Shown piece by piece: positions 1 through 13,066 of a stretch of DNA of 64,000 bases (within the stretch, counting starts at the first letter, position 1; each line of letters begins with the position of its first letter). The stretch is taken from contig CM035808.1 in NCBI GenBank assembly GCA_020466095.1, forward strand, positions 33,110,502 to 33,174,501, in the 5' to 3' direction. The notes under the pieces were generated by a model that ran no database searches, had not been told where the DNA came from, and saw only the letters and a list, made by a program, of their open reading frames with translations. The position numbers and the translations under genes were made by a program. This DNA comes from Chlorops oryzae (Eukaryota; Arthropoda; Insecta; Diptera; Chloropidae).

Positions 1-2226
1 GCGCTCAATGGAAATTGCCAACTTTCTTTCCGATCAGAAATTTTATTTTGAATATCTCTTTTTGAAACATTTTAATTGGTAAACATTTTCGGTTGTTGTT
101 ATTTATTGAGTACCTATACAATGGGTACAAATAAATACTAGTATAAACCAACCTATTTTTTTTTTTATGAATGTTCCAACGAATGCGAAAGTTTCTTTTG
201 TTTATTTTAAAATAAGAAAGAATGTTAAAGCGGCAGTCGATGGTCGGTCAAAACAGATTTTGACATATTGTAGCTAGGAAAGTATTCTTTTAATGTCGTT
301 AATGAATCCGATGGATGTCCTCTGGATGATCTCTGGGAACATTCGATAGTTATAGCGACGCACCGTCATGGCGGCTGTAGTAGACTTGGCATGGCGGCTG
401 TAGTAGATTGGTCCCTATCATACATATCAACTATCAACCAACTATCTGTTCAGATCAATCAAAACTGTCATATGACGTTCGAGAGAATGAGTTGGGTCCA
501 TATTTTATTATTTGAGTCTCCTTGATCAGAAATGTGTGGGCTGAAGTTAATAAAATTGATAAAAGATCCGATGACAGACTGACAAACATACGACTTCTTT
601 AAATTCACTCTACTTTAGATTCCATTCATATGGATATTTCCGCCCCCCAGTATTTTTTTCGTACGTTCACGATCGCATTTTTGATGCTATCTTATGAAAA
701 CTAAAACTCAAAGAAACCCATCTTCTGCACCACATGTAAAGCTACCAAAAAACTATCGAATTGCAAAGAGAGCTAAAAGGAAAATGTTGGAAAATGTGGT
801 GGCGAACGTGCGAAAAAATACTGGGGGCGGAAGTGCCCATATAACTAGGTTCACATCTTTGTTAACAAGTCCATGATACCCTTTTGAAACTGAGTGAAGA
901 ATCTCTTCCGTTCGTAGTATCAGTTAACCTTTAATTTTTATTAAATAAAGATCTCTTTGCAGAAAGTAGGTACTGCCAATTTTTAACATTTAGCTTCGAT
1001 TAGTCTGTTGTACAACATCCAATATCGATAAATATGCTAGTGTTAACATATTCTGTTATCTTACGATCAACCACTATTTTAGCAAATACACATCGTATTG
1101 TGGTTTTTGCATTGACTACGATATTATAAGTCAAAACCCGGTATTGTTGCTTTGATGATCGTTCGGTTGTTGTATGTGGTTTATGGCCTTTCAGCTGAGT
1201 TAACAGAAGATTAAATGAATTGAAAAAAATTCGTCTGTTAGATCAAAAGGTGATTCGCTATTTTAACATTTCCAAGGCTACGGTAGATATATTTGTAGAA
1301 GTGGAAAAAGTGTCGAAGTTCGAAGAACGCCGATCCCGCGTGTTAGCGACCTCCAAACCTCAGTGAAAAAAAATCTTAAAGCATTCCCAAATTTTTCGTT
1401 TTACCTTTTATTTTATTTTTTACCCCCTGACTTCGAATTTTGGTACTTTTTCACGTCTGAAATCGCCTTAATGTGTATGCCTACCGAGAAATTATATTTC
1501 ATACCCTTTGAAAGTGTTATTGAACGATTTGAGCTAACTCGTCTTTGATTTAATATCGAATCAAAAGATTCCTATTTTTGTTTGGATTCGAATATTCGAT
1601 AATTCATAGCCTATAGCTTATTACCTTGCTGGAAGCCTTTTTTTTAAAGAGTTCACAACAATGCAAAGAAAAAACTTTTTTGGAGAATGGCATGCCACTC
1701 GACTTCCTGACTAATTCGTTTCGATTGTATAAATTCCATAAAAATGTCGCAAATTAAAGCAGCTCAAATGTCAAGACTCCTACTGCTTCTGACCCAATGG
1801 GGTGCAATTTAATTCAAAAAATGATTTAAAATCGACTCCGTTAGCTACTCATACAGGATTTGTTTTCCATGTGAGGCAAACCGAGTAGCATGCGAGTCAG
1901 TCGTAGGCGTGCCTCAAATATAGCTCGTTAGAGACAAATTAATGCTACAAGCAAAAACTCTCGTGACTTGAATTATGAAAAGAAATTTGTTTCATGTTGC
2001 ATGCTTTTTTTTATATTTCTAATGAGAAGAGCCGGAATTTTAATTTTTTTCATCTTTTAAAGCTGTCCAACATCAAGTTCGTAGCTTAAGTCTTTTGTTT
2101 TTCTGCCTCAAGCAAAACGATGCTATGGCCATTCGGCGTATGCGCTCTTCAGTCTGACAGATGTGGTATAACTTCAGCAAGTTTGCTTCTTACATTAATA
2201 AATAATGATGAATAAAGATGGAACAC
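1..2226. other. AT-rich non-coding DNA
   Basis: I see no supportable gene. A 23-bp unit is duplicated in tandem at 368-411. A 60-codon Lys/Arg-rich open frame at 694-876 has no recognisable domain and no splice context, so I do not call it. The stretch is probably intergenic, or the intron of a gene extending off the left edge. Confidence 0.6.
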
Positions 2227-2230
2227 TTAA

Positions 2231-2434
2231 CCCTTTGTTGCATGATATATGATATAAGTGGGTTTATTAACCCCTTACTAAATGATATATTAAATAAGTG
2301 GAAAAAATTTTTCCCGCAGTAAATGCTTTTAATTATTAAGGCTTCAAAACTAATTAAACGTAATTTTTCATCAAATATTACTTATGTTTCCATTTAAATT
2401 TTGGCAGAAATCATCTATCTCATGCGAAAATGGG
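2231..2434. mobile_element. piggyBac-like MITE, 204 bp
   Basis: The element is flanked on both sides by TTAA (2227-2230 and 2435-2438). Its ends are imperfect inverted repeats beginning CCC: CCCTTTGTTGCATGA on the left, and CCCATTTTCGCATGA on the right when read from the other strand. A TTAA target duplication with CCC ends is the piggyBac hallmark. There is no coding capacity, so it is non-autonomous. Related TTAACCC starts recur at 44391 and 44705. Confidence 0.6.
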
Positions 2435-4079
2435 TTAACACTGTACAGTTTTAGAAAAAGGCGGGACCAAAGAAAGAGACTTCACTCTTCATATAATTGA
2501 AATTAAAATCAAATTAAAAGAAACTTATCTTGGCATTGATTAATTCCACTTGGATGCCTTTTTCCTTGACAATCTATCTTCCAATTCATGAGATCAAAAT
2601 CCATCCATCCATCCATTCACATCGACCCCACAATAAGTTTTATGCTTACTTAAGCGACCACAAACATTCTTAAGCATAAATTAAATTATAATTAAATGCG
2701 TTAATACTGAGAACACTCAATGCTTACTAACTACTCGCAATCCTATTTATAAGCTCGTAATAAGAAATAAAAAAAAATTTAAAAAAAAGAGAAAAATGCA
2801 CCTCGTCACAGTGAAGCTGTCCTCCGAAATGTTATCCGGAAAATGTATTTATTTTTCGATAAAATAAAACTCAAACTACGCGTCAGAATGTTGTCTTACG
2901 GCGGCTGGGATGCTGCAAAAAGTTGTTTGCGATGCTGTATTTTGATAGTTATGGCGACATTTAAGCTGGAGCCCCGAAAAGCGCAAGAAAAACAAAAGCA
3001 AAACTTGCCGCACAGTCAGACAAACAGAGAGTCAGAGCGATAGACAAACGGACACACGAATGGACATACAGCCTGTGTGGACAGCTACATTGCGTTACGC
3101 GCGTTTAGATTATCCCGTATTTCATTTTCCGCTGAGATGTTCGCTTTGGTCCATCGTTCATCGAAACACATCGAGACGTCAAACGACGACGACTGGCCTC
3201 GGTCGTCGTTTTGGTCTTTCAGTTTTACTGATTTTTTATGGCGATAAATGTGCGCGTAATTTCAACTCCTTTTGATTAAGATTTTTATCGCGCCGAGAGT
3301 TTTCATTTTTTCTATTTTATTTTTTTTTTCTTGTTGGATTCGTGAACTTTTATGTGTAGGATATAGACACGGCAATATGAGTTGTTTTGGTTGGCATTAT
3401 ATGCAATTTGTTGCTCCATATGTTGTTGTGACTCTTTCAATAATGCTTTAAGTCCATAAGCTGTGGCAATTTGCCTAAAATGTTGAATGCCAAGGCACCG
3501 GCGTTCGTACCAAAAATGAGTTGAAAAATTGCAACGCTAATCCCATATAAATTTGGGATTTACTTGCTCAAAAAAAAAAATTTTTTTTTTAAATATAACA
3601 TATCAAGGACTCTTTTTTGGCTTGTGTGACATGAAAAAGTTTGCTGACAATATTATATTATAATAGCCAGACAGTTTTTACGTTGGTGGACCTCATTTTC
3701 CCGATTTTATTGCAACAAACCAGCTTTTCCGCTTTTCTTATTTTATATTTATTTAAATGTCTCTTTTTTGGGGCTTTCTTAACCCACAGCCTTTAGAAAA
3801 AATAAAGGCCTACGCTTCACAAGATTACATCCTCTTTATGATATATATTTTCTTCAGAATTTTTTACATTTCTTCAAAGCTTGTTAATCACAAAAATTAT
3901 TATCCTATAAATCACTTAAAATCCCATTAAAGTAAAAAAAAAAAAGGGAAAAGCTCTTTTTACGAACGTGTGAAAAACTGCAATTGATTTTTAATTTTTC
4001 CTAACAGCATCGTGTACGCATCATTTATTTATTTTTTTTTTTTAACAAGCGTTCCATACAAGAATGGTAATTCAAGACG

Positions 4080-4093
4080 TTGCGCATGCGCAA
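4080..4093. promoter_or_regulatory. Perfect EWG/NRF-1-type palindrome
   Basis: The 14-bp palindrome TTGCGCATGCGCAA contains the core TGCGCATGCGCA recognised by NRF-1 and by its fly orthologue Ewg. A second half-like element (CCTGCGCATT) follows about 20 bp later. No gene start is evident nearby, so its role is unproven. Confidence 0.4.
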
Positions 4094-6077
4094 ATACTTG
4101 CAACGCCTGCGCATTTGGCTAACCAGATATCTACGCTTAGAAAGACGAGCATCTTTTTGTAACAAGCTCAGTAAAAATCAATACAACGAATTCAATTCAA
4201 ATTATCATAAATCAGAGACAGCGACACGAGATTACAAGCAAAGCTATTAAGGCATCCTACAATATGAAAATGTTCGAAAAGAGGAGGAGAGTCCATTAAA
4301 GCGGAGGGAGTGTCTCGCACTGATCGTGCCAGACGAGTAAATTGCAGTTTTGTTTTTATTTATATTTCACATAAGATCAGCTATTGCCTCGATTGGAGGA
4401 AAAAAGTTTGCATTGTGAAAATAATACATCGATGAAAGGCTTTATAGAAATTTTCTTTTTTTCTTAATCTGAATGATTTAAAACAGCTAACCTGATCTTT
4501 TGAGCTAAGTAAAGTGACAATATCTTCACTTTTGATCTCACACCAAATGACGCAAATTTCTGTCTATAATTCCGTTTAATTGACTCCCAAAGTATCAATA
4601 CATTGTCCACTTTGATTTATTAACACCATCCTTAAGCATGACATCGCATGATGGATTTCACTTTCTTAGGTTTGGTCAAAGTTCTTCTTCTTGCGTTTTT
4701 AAAAGGCCCGGTCTATCCCGGGGTCCGCAAAGTATTGTTTTTTTTTTAAGTAAAGATTGAGCGACACAGCCATGACATTTGAAAGTGATAACAGGTACAA
4801 ATGAAATTGTCAAACGTCACTATTTTGCATTGTGGTTGATTGAGAACCCAACTCTTCTGGAAAAAAATCGAATGCGATAAAAAAAAGTTGAGTTACTTGC
4901 ATGAATAAATTGTATTATTCTGTCAATCAGTTTTATGAATAAATTTATGCTTAGCCCATTTAACACATAAATATGATATGAAGATCGGAGTCTCACAAAC
5001 TCTTCATGATTTGAAGTATTTTCCACAGAAATTAATTCACGAGGAACTCTCACATATAATGGAAAATTTTGATCGAAGGATTTGTCGACAAAAATTTATT
5101 AGAATCCGAGGGTGGGAAGAATTAAGTGTCATAGATCTGATCACTATGTGATAAAAATATACTCCTCTTCAGGCTCATCCGCCTGAACTGAACTGCTTAA
5201 GATGTAAATCATTAGGGGTTATTATAGGCAATAATTTTGTTCTGATGCTTATAAGAAATGTTGGAGTGAGTTAAATGTGTGGTGCAATTGAATCGAAGGT
5301 CAAATTTGAACAACTTCATTTTGATAGTCTCCGGAATTATTATTGATAATTACTATTCAAAATTATTATTCTCCACGACTGTTCGGATTTGGCCTCATTT
5401 GCCATCCAAACAAGAAAAATCGTAAAGCACTTGAAAGTTGTACAAAGAAATCTTGAACTAAATGATGCAATGGTTGAGAGGCTTTAATTTTTCTAGAGAA
5501 ATTTTTTGATAATTTTTTGATTTTCCACATTTTTTATTGAACTTTTGGAAATATGTTATGTTAAAATTCTTCAAATTAAAATGATTTAAAAACAACTAAA
5601 ATTGTCCTTTCTCTTCCTCATAAATCGAATTAAAATGAAAAATCTATTATCATAAAAACGTCGTCTTCCCAATTACGGCCAGAGTACAACATTATTGGCG
5701 GGCGACCATTCGAAAATTGCATTTTAATCATTCGCGAGATAGTGACAAATACACTTTGACAACTCCCGATTCGGCGATCGGACAAACTGACTGACTGACT
5801 GACCATCGTCTCTCAGCCGTCTTGAAAACGTTGTTCGCAAACCAAACTTTGGTCTCTTAACTAAACTTAACTTAAACTAAACTGAACTTAGAGCTTAACA
5901 AAAATTTACTTTCGAACATGGAGTTCGAATACATCCGAAAAAGGCAAGCTGCTTTTACCAAATTCGATGAAACTAATTTGGTAATTATGCGCTTAATACG
6001 GATACGAGAGCCCAAGTCTATAAAATGCCAATTCAAAAGTATAATGTCCAATGAGATTTGAGGAGACTAACCACAGC

Positions 6078-6117
6078 AATGCGATGCGATGCGATGCCAT
6101 GCCATGCCATGCAATGC
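6078..6117. repeat. Pentanucleotide microsatellite (GCGAT/GCCAT)n
   Basis: About eight tandem five-base units, three-plus GCGAT followed by GCCAT variants ending in GCAAT. Confidence 0.8.
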
Positions 6118-6875
6118 TTCTGCGATGCAACGCAACGAGATGATATGAATAAAAAGAAGGCAAAAATCGCAGTGTGTAATTAAGTTTTGCGTTAGTGCAA
6201 CAAGACTCATAGCACATTTCAACATTAATTGCGCATTGTTCGAAGGCATTCAGAAGAGAAAATAAATTGAAAAAAAAAATAAATATTAAAAAAAAAAAAA
6301 AAAAGTATGTTGCAACATTTGATTTGGAAAAATGCAGTTTCCCGGCGTCATTAACAATTTACTTAACGCTTTTTTGGGCCTTTGGTCTTTTTGTCTTTTG
6401 GTTTATGCGACATTTTCGATGTTTGTTTTCAGCCACGATTTGTTGCTATGACAGTTAATTGCTTTTACAGGAAAGCTGTTAATAATTGAGATATTTGATT
6501 AGGTGTTCGCTGGTGTTTTTGGAATTTTTCGAATTTTTCAATAATTTTTTTCTACTTTTGTTTTTTCGATAGAAAGCAAGTTTTAGGATTAAACGAGAAG
6601 GAAAGAGAAGAAAATACTTCTTTCGAAAGGGGATTTTCTGAAGTTTTTTTTTTATATGAAGATTTTCATTTCTAACAGAACTGGGGATAGCCCCTTAGAA
6701 GAGAATTTTTCAGAATTCAATTCTAAACTGATTCATGCTTAAACTAATCCTTTTTGAAGGACTTACTTTTATCTTCAATTCATTACGAAGGAGGAAGGAA
6801 TGTTTAAGCTCACTTATTATTTTCCCAAAATACGCATCTACCTTTAAGGAACCATTCTCAGCAAAAAAAAAAAAA

Positions 6876-7449
6876 ACAAGTAAGGGTGTTATAGTCAGGC
6901 GAGCCTGACAATAGAATACCCGACACAGACACACATCTTCAAATAATTTTTAATATCAGGAGTTGTTTAAGGCCATAGGGGCCCCATAAACAGACTTTTG
7001 TTTAATTTCTTTATGAAAACCGCCCTTTTGCCACGCCCACATTTCCAATTTTTCGGAGGCTTAAATACACGCGCAAATTTTAAGTTTCATTGAATTATTT
7101 GGAAAAAGTCAGATTTTGGGGCAGTTTTGAGATTTTCGTAACAGACCCTAGTACTGGAGGTACCCCTAAAAATGGTCCGATCGGTTCCATTCTCGAACTT
7201 GTTCTTACTCATGTCACCGTGAGCACGCATACCAAATTTCGTCAAGATAGCTCAACTCCTTCGATAAGAAAACTGTATACAGACAGACAGACAGACGGAC
7301 AGACAGACGGACAGACAGACGGACGAGACGGACGGTCATGTCTAAATCGAATATCCTGGTGACGCTGATCATTTCTATATATATTTTGTATGGTCTATCT
7401 CGACTGGTTCTGGGTGTTACACACAACCACACAAACGTCGGGTATAATA
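6876..7449 (+). mobile_element. Mini-me / DINE-1-like element, copy 1
   Basis: The element begins ACAAGTAAGGGTGTTATAGT and ends near a GGGTATAAT motif. It carries a (GACA/GACG)n microsatellite at about 7279-7335, just before a conserved block containing GGACATGTCTAAATCGAATA-like sequence. Three longer copies or partial copies (12591, 14644, 21277) share the layout. Dipteran mini-me elements (Helentron-like, non-autonomous) are known for such an internal GTCY microsatellite. The short open frames inside it are not genes. Confidence 0.75.
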
Positions 7450-8940
7450 AAATTTATGATGGAAAAAATTATGTTTTTGATTTTTGAAATGACCGATTCA
7501 ATGATCATTCGAATGAAGAAACTTGAAACTATAGAATCTCCCACCTTGTTAAAACGAAGAAAATATTCAGACTTTTGTCTGATTTTTTGTTAAAAAAAAA
7601 GAAAATAAATAAAAACAAATTAATTGAAATGAAATAATTTTGAATTTTCAATTCGATTTTCGAATCATTTCTGTTCGCTGGGAAATGTCTCACACGACAT
7701 GATTTTTATAGCGATTTATGCTATAATATCATAAATTTGATATGCCAACAAAATGCACCTTAAATCATCGGTGATAGTTTCATTTGCAGTGATATCAAAT
7801 TGTCACCTTAATGCATGCTGCGTAAAGAGAAGCGATAAAAAAATGCATTAGCATTCGCTTGGCATCACATTTATTACCGGCCGTTCGTGTTCAAGCGTGC
7901 TCCGAAGCTCTTTGAAAGTGTTAAATGAAAAATCCAACTTTGGTTCGGTCGTGCGGTAGACCAAAAATAAAACAGAAGTCGCTGCTACTGCTTGGCGAAA
8001 GAATTTGTTAATATATCTACAGTCGATGTATCATAGCCTCAAAGGTAGGTTTTAAAAGTTAAATGAAGCTAAGCGATGATTTTATGGGTTAACTCTGGTG
8101 CCATTGACTGGCATCGTGAATGGTGACAATAAATCTCCACTGATAGTAGAGGAAATTTCAATATTTTTTTAAATTAAATCATTGAATTATGAATTCAAGG
8201 GAGCCGAAAGCCCTGTAGCTAGTGCTCTAATTGAATTTATGGAATAATTTATCATTTCCTAAACAAACAAATAATAAAAATAATATGAATTCAAAGAATT
8301 TCTTTCATCGCAACATGCCCATACGGGAGTGTGCGATATATATTAAATTTAAAAAAAGAGAGATCTCAAATTAATTTAAGAAAATTCGATAAATACTTTG
8401 CGCACCAGCTGCTTAATCACCACTCAAAACATGTCTAAATATAGCATACGTAAAATATAGTTTAGAAAAAGAAAAGAAAAAAATTGGGCCCATTTAGCCA
8501 AGCCGTCACAAGTCGACCAACCTCCCACTGTTGTCACGATGGGGTGCAATTTAAAGCATTTAAATGCAATAAATGCAATAAAACCATTGAAGCAACGCAA
8601 GAAGCCTTTCCGAATCGATTTGAAGGAACGCGTTACCATGGTCTGTCCAATTAAAGATCGCAGCAGCAGGTTGTGACTTAACTAATGAGCGTGGTCTGTA
8701 AAACGCTTGCTAGTCCGTTTCAACGACATGTCCGACGATTTATCACGCGGACTTAGTTTCGGTTGCAATAATTTGATTGCCAAACAAGTGTGTGCGCATA
8801 CATAGGTCTGCTTAGGCTATGTTGGCAATTAGTGAATAAAATTGATAACGTAACACGTCCAGGACCTCTCGCAAAAGGTGACAAAAAGTATTTCGTTGTC
8901 TTTTGGTTTTCTTTTCATTTTTTCCGATATGTATTCTTAC
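7450..8940. other. Presumed intron, non-coding
   Basis: No coding exon is recognisable on either strand. On the minus strand this lies immediately 3' of the splice donor of the 8941-9192 exon, so it is probably that gene's first intron. Confidence 0.5.
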
Positions 8941-9192
8941 CTTCTTTTTTGCAGCGTCAGCGCTGATAATATACAAATCGACAATTCCAAGCAGACAATC
9001 ATCACAGCGACAGACGTCCTCGCCCAATGCCACTGATGATGTAAGCGAACCCAAGCTACTGCTTGAGTCCATCGAGTCGGTGCGACGCAGACGTACACCT
9101 GGCGCATTGGCATTCGCCGCTTGTTCGATCTTGCGTTGAAGCAACTGCTCCATTAGTGTACGCGGTCGCGACGATGACGGATAGAGTGCCAT
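8941..9192 (-). CDS. Coding first exon (84 aa), unrecognised Ser-rich protein
   Basis: The first ATG in this minus-strand frame is at 9192, in a good context (AAAATGG). The 84 codons run to Lys-Lys-Lys, where a strong donor (AAG|GTAAGAAT) splits the frame in phase 0 at 8941. The peptide starts MALYPSSSRPRTLMEQLLQR, has a Ser/Leu-rich middle (SMDSSSSLGSLTSS), a Cys cluster (DVCRCDDCL) and a hydrophobic segment LLGIVDLYII. Reading through the donor quickly gives a basic low-complexity tail, which supports splicing. The rest of the protein must lie left of the window or in exons too short to see. I do not recognise the family. The end resembles that of the large exon at 39661-42009 (Lys run, phase-0 donor), so it may be an alternative first exon of the same gene. 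Confidence 0.6.
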
Positions 9193-9517
9193 TTTGTATT
9201 TTTTTTTGATCGATTTTCTAATTGGTGAAAAGCTTTTAAGCAGTCTCAAAACCTCAAATTGATTTAAGTGTCGGAAATAGTTTTGCCCTTAATTAACTAA
9301 GGGAGCCTACTGTTAAGTGGCGTAAAAATTTGTGAGTTCGTTTCTTCAGTCTTTTGTTTACATTTAATTTTTATACCATACCTGCAAAGAAAGAGAAGAC
9401 AACAGTTCAATTAAAAAGGAAACAAATTCTTTTTAAAGTAAAAATATGAATTTTTTGGAAAATTAAAAAAAAAACAAAAATGATATATCATAAGGCATCA
9501 TACTATAGTAGTCATTA
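9193..9517. promoter_or_regulatory. Probable 5' UTR/upstream region of the 9192 exon
   Basis: This is minus-strand upstream sequence of the ATG at 9192. No TATA box or initiator could be assigned with confidence, and no other feature is visible. Confidence 0.3.
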
Positions 9518-9670
9518 CAGTCGAACTCTCTATAACGAATTTCTCTCTACAGCGAATGTTCTCAAGGCTTTTGCGCTACATTTTAATGCCCTTTTCCTCC
9601 TTATAACGAATTCTCTATGTAACGAGTTGATTTCCGGAACTTTGAAATTCTCTATAGAACATTTCGACTG
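9518..9670. mobile_element. pogo/Tigger-like MITE, 153 bp
   Basis: The element starts CAGTCGAACTCTCTATAACG and ends with the inverted form (CGACTG), flanked by TA on both sides (9516-9517, 9671-9672). The body contains further TATAACGAATTC-type repeats. CAG-starting inverted repeats with a TA duplication are typical of pogo-related elements. A diverged, interrupted relative is at 20625/21637-21795. Confidence 0.65.
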
Positions 9671-9946
9671 TATTTGATTAGAATCAAATGATCCCAAATA
9701 ACGTACATATGAAGTTGAAGTACCTACATCCGACTGCTCTAGCACCTTCCAATGCTCTTTAAAACTGTTAGTGAGCAGTCTTCAATATTTTTTTTTAGAT
9801 AACTACTCTTTATTTCAGTTGTGAACATTCAAAAAAGCTATTCTTTAAGGACATATCTTATTTATTACCTACAGACTTGGTAAATTCGAAATAATCTAAA
9901 ATTTATGGGTCATAATTGTGTTGAAATTTCATATTCATTAACCATT

Positions 9947-10477
9947 AGAATTGCCAAAACATCATAGAACAATTGGGGCTATTTCAGGTTAATGAAAAAA
10001 AATCGAAATTAATTAATAAAATAATCAAAAATAATCCCGATTAAATTGAGATTATTTTGAACTTGTTTTGATTTATTTCAATATATCGCACCCTTGCTAC
10101 TAAATCGGCACAATTAGAAATTTCGCATTTCTTGAAAATCGTTCGATCTCTCATGAAACTAAGGAAAAATAATATTTTTTTTAAACTTATATTACTCTCA
10201 ATCGACTGCTGCATCAGTCAATAAAAGCGTTAATTTTCTGGAAGTTGGGTTTCTTACAGAAAAATGCAATCGAACATAAAAAATTGATTTAAAAATTTTG
10301 AGTTGTGCCGATTTATTAGCAAGGGTGCGATATATTTAACTTAAATCAAATAAAACTAAAAATAATTCAGAATAATCTGAATTTAATCGAGATTTTTTTT
10401 TATAATTTCTGAAATAATTAAAATTTCTGCACTTTCTTGAAATAATCCTGATTCATTTACGTTTATTTGGCAATTCC
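9947..10477. mobile_element. Foldback element with nested inverted repeats
   Basis: The outer ends are GAATTGCCAAA at 9948 and its complement TTTGGCAATTC at 10466-10476. Inner arms of about 33 bp (10081-10113 versus 10303-10335, core CGCACCCTTGCT) are nearly perfect inverted repeats, and the intervening GATTAAATT.AGATTATT blocks are also inverted. The whole could fold into a long hairpin. There is no coding capacity, and no target duplication was identified. Related GATTATTCCCGATTAA sequence occurs at 20447-20600. Confidence 0.55.
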
Positions 10478-10482
10478 AATCA

Positions 10483-12590
10483 CCAATTTGTGTCATGGCT
10501 TTCATTACATCCATGATAAAATCTGCATTATACACCAGTGATATTGATCTTTAGTTCAAAAGTAATAAATCTCTTTATAAGGATATCTTATAGGTATCTC
10601 TATAAATCTCTTTATAATCTAAGAACAAAAATTTATTAGAAAAGAAAACGCAAGAGAGGAGAACAAAATATCTTTATGTAGTAGAGATGAGAGCAATTCA
10701 TTGAGATGTTCTTCGCTCCATTTTCATCGATAAGAATATTTCGACCGATGTGAATGTTATTTTTATTTTGTTCTTTGATTTATTTTATCGAATGACTTTC
10801 GAATTATTTTGCAATCGGCATTCATTAAAAAGCACTTTAGCTTTGAAGTGTGGAGTAAAATATTTTTCTTGTTCAATGATTTCCTCGAATGTCGATTGGT
10901 TTTTCCAATTTCTTTTCGTGCCTCATGCCGCATGCAACAGATGAAAAGTTGCAAATGTGCTTTAAAGGAGCCGCTAGGCGCGTGCTTGGCATAATATGAA
11001 GTTGATGACTCCGTCATTGGAAGATATATAGACCAATTTATAGGAAAAAAACTAAAAAAAATAAAATAAAAAACCCGTAATTCGATTTCTGTCTTCTCCA
11101 GCCGAAGATTGAACGCGTCGACTGCTTTCGAGTGGCATCCTTTTTCCGCTACTGTTCGCATGATAACTTCTTGCGCAGGAAATTATTCATCGGAAATTGA
11201 AATTTATTGCACTTCATCATTTGCGAACTGCACTTTTTTCCACAGCGAACGCAAGCAGCCGCAATATGCAAAGAAGCCATATGAAGTGTCATATAGCCCA
11301 CGGCAAGCTCGCCATTGTGCGATCAGGCCGTCACGCAGAGGCACACTAAAATCTCTCGATCAGTACAATGCATTTTTTTCTTAGCGCAAACAGAAGCTCA
11401 TGAAATCAATTTCGGCTTTCGTGTTGGAAGGAAATATTTTTCTACAATTTTTTTCTCTTTTTAGGTTTTTTTTTTGTTTGATTTTCTTAGGCCTACACGA
11501 ACAGAGAAAAGATAAACTTTGACACTCGGGACAATAGAAAATGGAAGATCTTATTTAACGGTGCGCGATAAAGGTATGACCGTAAGCGGAATTTATATAG
11601 ATGTTTTTGGTTTGTAGAAAAACAAATTGCTACAGTGAAATCTTGATATTATGGACCTCAATATGAAAATCTGCTGAGCCTAGGAAGTTCTCATAAAGTT
11701 TTCCATAAGATTTATCCTTGAAAATTAATATGCATTAAACATACCTAAAGGCTCTCGATATCCCTATGATCGATTTTCTTATTGAGATTTCACTGTAGCA
11801 TACTCAAAGTTGATAAGTAGTAACGTGATGACGTGCGATTTCTTTCAATTATGCACAACCCTGAGGCCTGCCTTGGAAAACTGTTTATTCTGAAATAGGT
11901 CAGGAATAATAATTGCCATTTATTGGCATTGGTTTCTTGTGACGTCATTACTCAGCTTGAAATTGAATTTTGTAAAAGCAAAAAAAGTGCGAAAAAAACA
12001 ATCAATCACATTTACATACATACAAATGTTATGACGTTATAGGTGCGAAGACGATGCTAGTCTCGGAATTTCAATCTGGATCGATAATATTGTAATTTAT
12101 TCTTTGTGAACACCCGAAAAAAACGACCTTCAAAACAGACATAAAAACAAAATTCTTCCATACAATTCTTGAATAGATACTTTATTGTTCTCAAAGGAAA
12201 AAAATTTCACTTAAGACTGGTGAAGGCAGACGATTGGCTATTGAGCGCCGTCTTATTTTTGATCAGGTTCATTGAAAATACCCTTCGTAAGCAAAAATCT
12301 AAAAACCTTCCTCTGTTCTCTATCTTATACAGGGTGGTCCGTACTAAAGTGCTTTTCTTGATAGCGGTGGTTTGGGCGGTTCATTGTGAACAAAAAATCA
12401 TATGAGGGATTCTAAAATGTAACCGTGAGGAGTTACAAGGGAAAGAAAGAAATTTACATTAGTTTCAGGGGCAAAAATTGTTACGCCCAAGTGTTGTTTA
12501 CCAGAAAAAAAATTTTATGCAGTTTGACAGCCAAATGTCAGACCTTTTTAGCATATAAAATTTTCTTTTTGGGGACTTTTTATACCCGAC
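10483..12590. other. Non-coding DNA; possible upstream region of the 9192 exon
   Basis: No gene is seen. The part from about 10905 to 11400 is less AT-rich and carries many short non-homologous open frames. It could contain an untranslated 5' exon or promoter for the minus-strand exon at 9192, but I cannot fix a start site. Confidence 0.4.
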
Positions 12591-13066
12591 ACACTCTGTG
12601 TCAAGGGTATATTGCGTTTGTGTGGTTGTGTGTAACAGCCAGAACCAGTCGAGATAGACCATACAAATTATATATAAAAATGATCAGCGTCACCAGGATA
12701 TTCGATTTAGACATGTCCGTCTGTCTGTCTGTCTGTCTGTATACAGTTATCTTATCGAAGGAGTTGAGCTATCTTGACAAAATTTGGTATGCGTACTCTC
12801 AAGCACATGAGTAAGAACAACAAGAATGGACCCGATCGGACCACTTTTAGGGGTACCTGCAGTACTAGGGTCTGTCACAAAAATCTCAAAACTGCCCCAA
12901 AATCTGACTTTTTCCAAATAATTCAATGAAACTTAGAATTTGCGCGTATATTTAGGCCTCCGATTAGAATTACGAAAAATTGGAAAAGTGGGCGTGGCAA
13001 AGGGGCGGTTTTCATAAATAAACAAAAGTTGGTATATGGGGCCCCTTATGGCCTTAAATAACTTTG
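12591..13066 (-). mobile_element. Mini-me-like element, copy 2 (truncated)
   Basis: This copy is in reverse orientation to copies 1 and 3. It begins TATACCCGACACACTCTGTG, has a (GTCT)n run at 12717-12740, then the conserved block that also contains the GGTACC motif. The GGGTGTTATAGTC end present in other copies is missing, so the distal end is truncated near 13066. Confidence 0.75.

Larger units (their letters stand above)
2439..6875. other. Non-coding DNA with scattered short motifs
   Basis: No gene is supportable; the open frames here are short and unlike known proteins. The parts around 2880-3280 and 5690-5830 are less AT-rich and could hold untranslated exons or regulatory DNA, but nothing decides this. 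A (GACT)n run is at about 5787-5804. An EWG/NRF-1 type palindrome at 4080 and a pentanucleotide repeat at 6078 are listed separately. Confidence 0.5.

Noticed and set aside
694..876. 60-codon Lys/Arg-rich open frame
   Set aside because: No domain, no splice or promoter context; the length is unremarkable in this much sequence.
7090..7432. Open frames with Asp-Arg-Gln-Thr or Arg-Leu-Ser-Val repeats (also at 12425 and 15013)
   Set aside because: They translate the GACA/GACG microsatellite inside mini-me elements.
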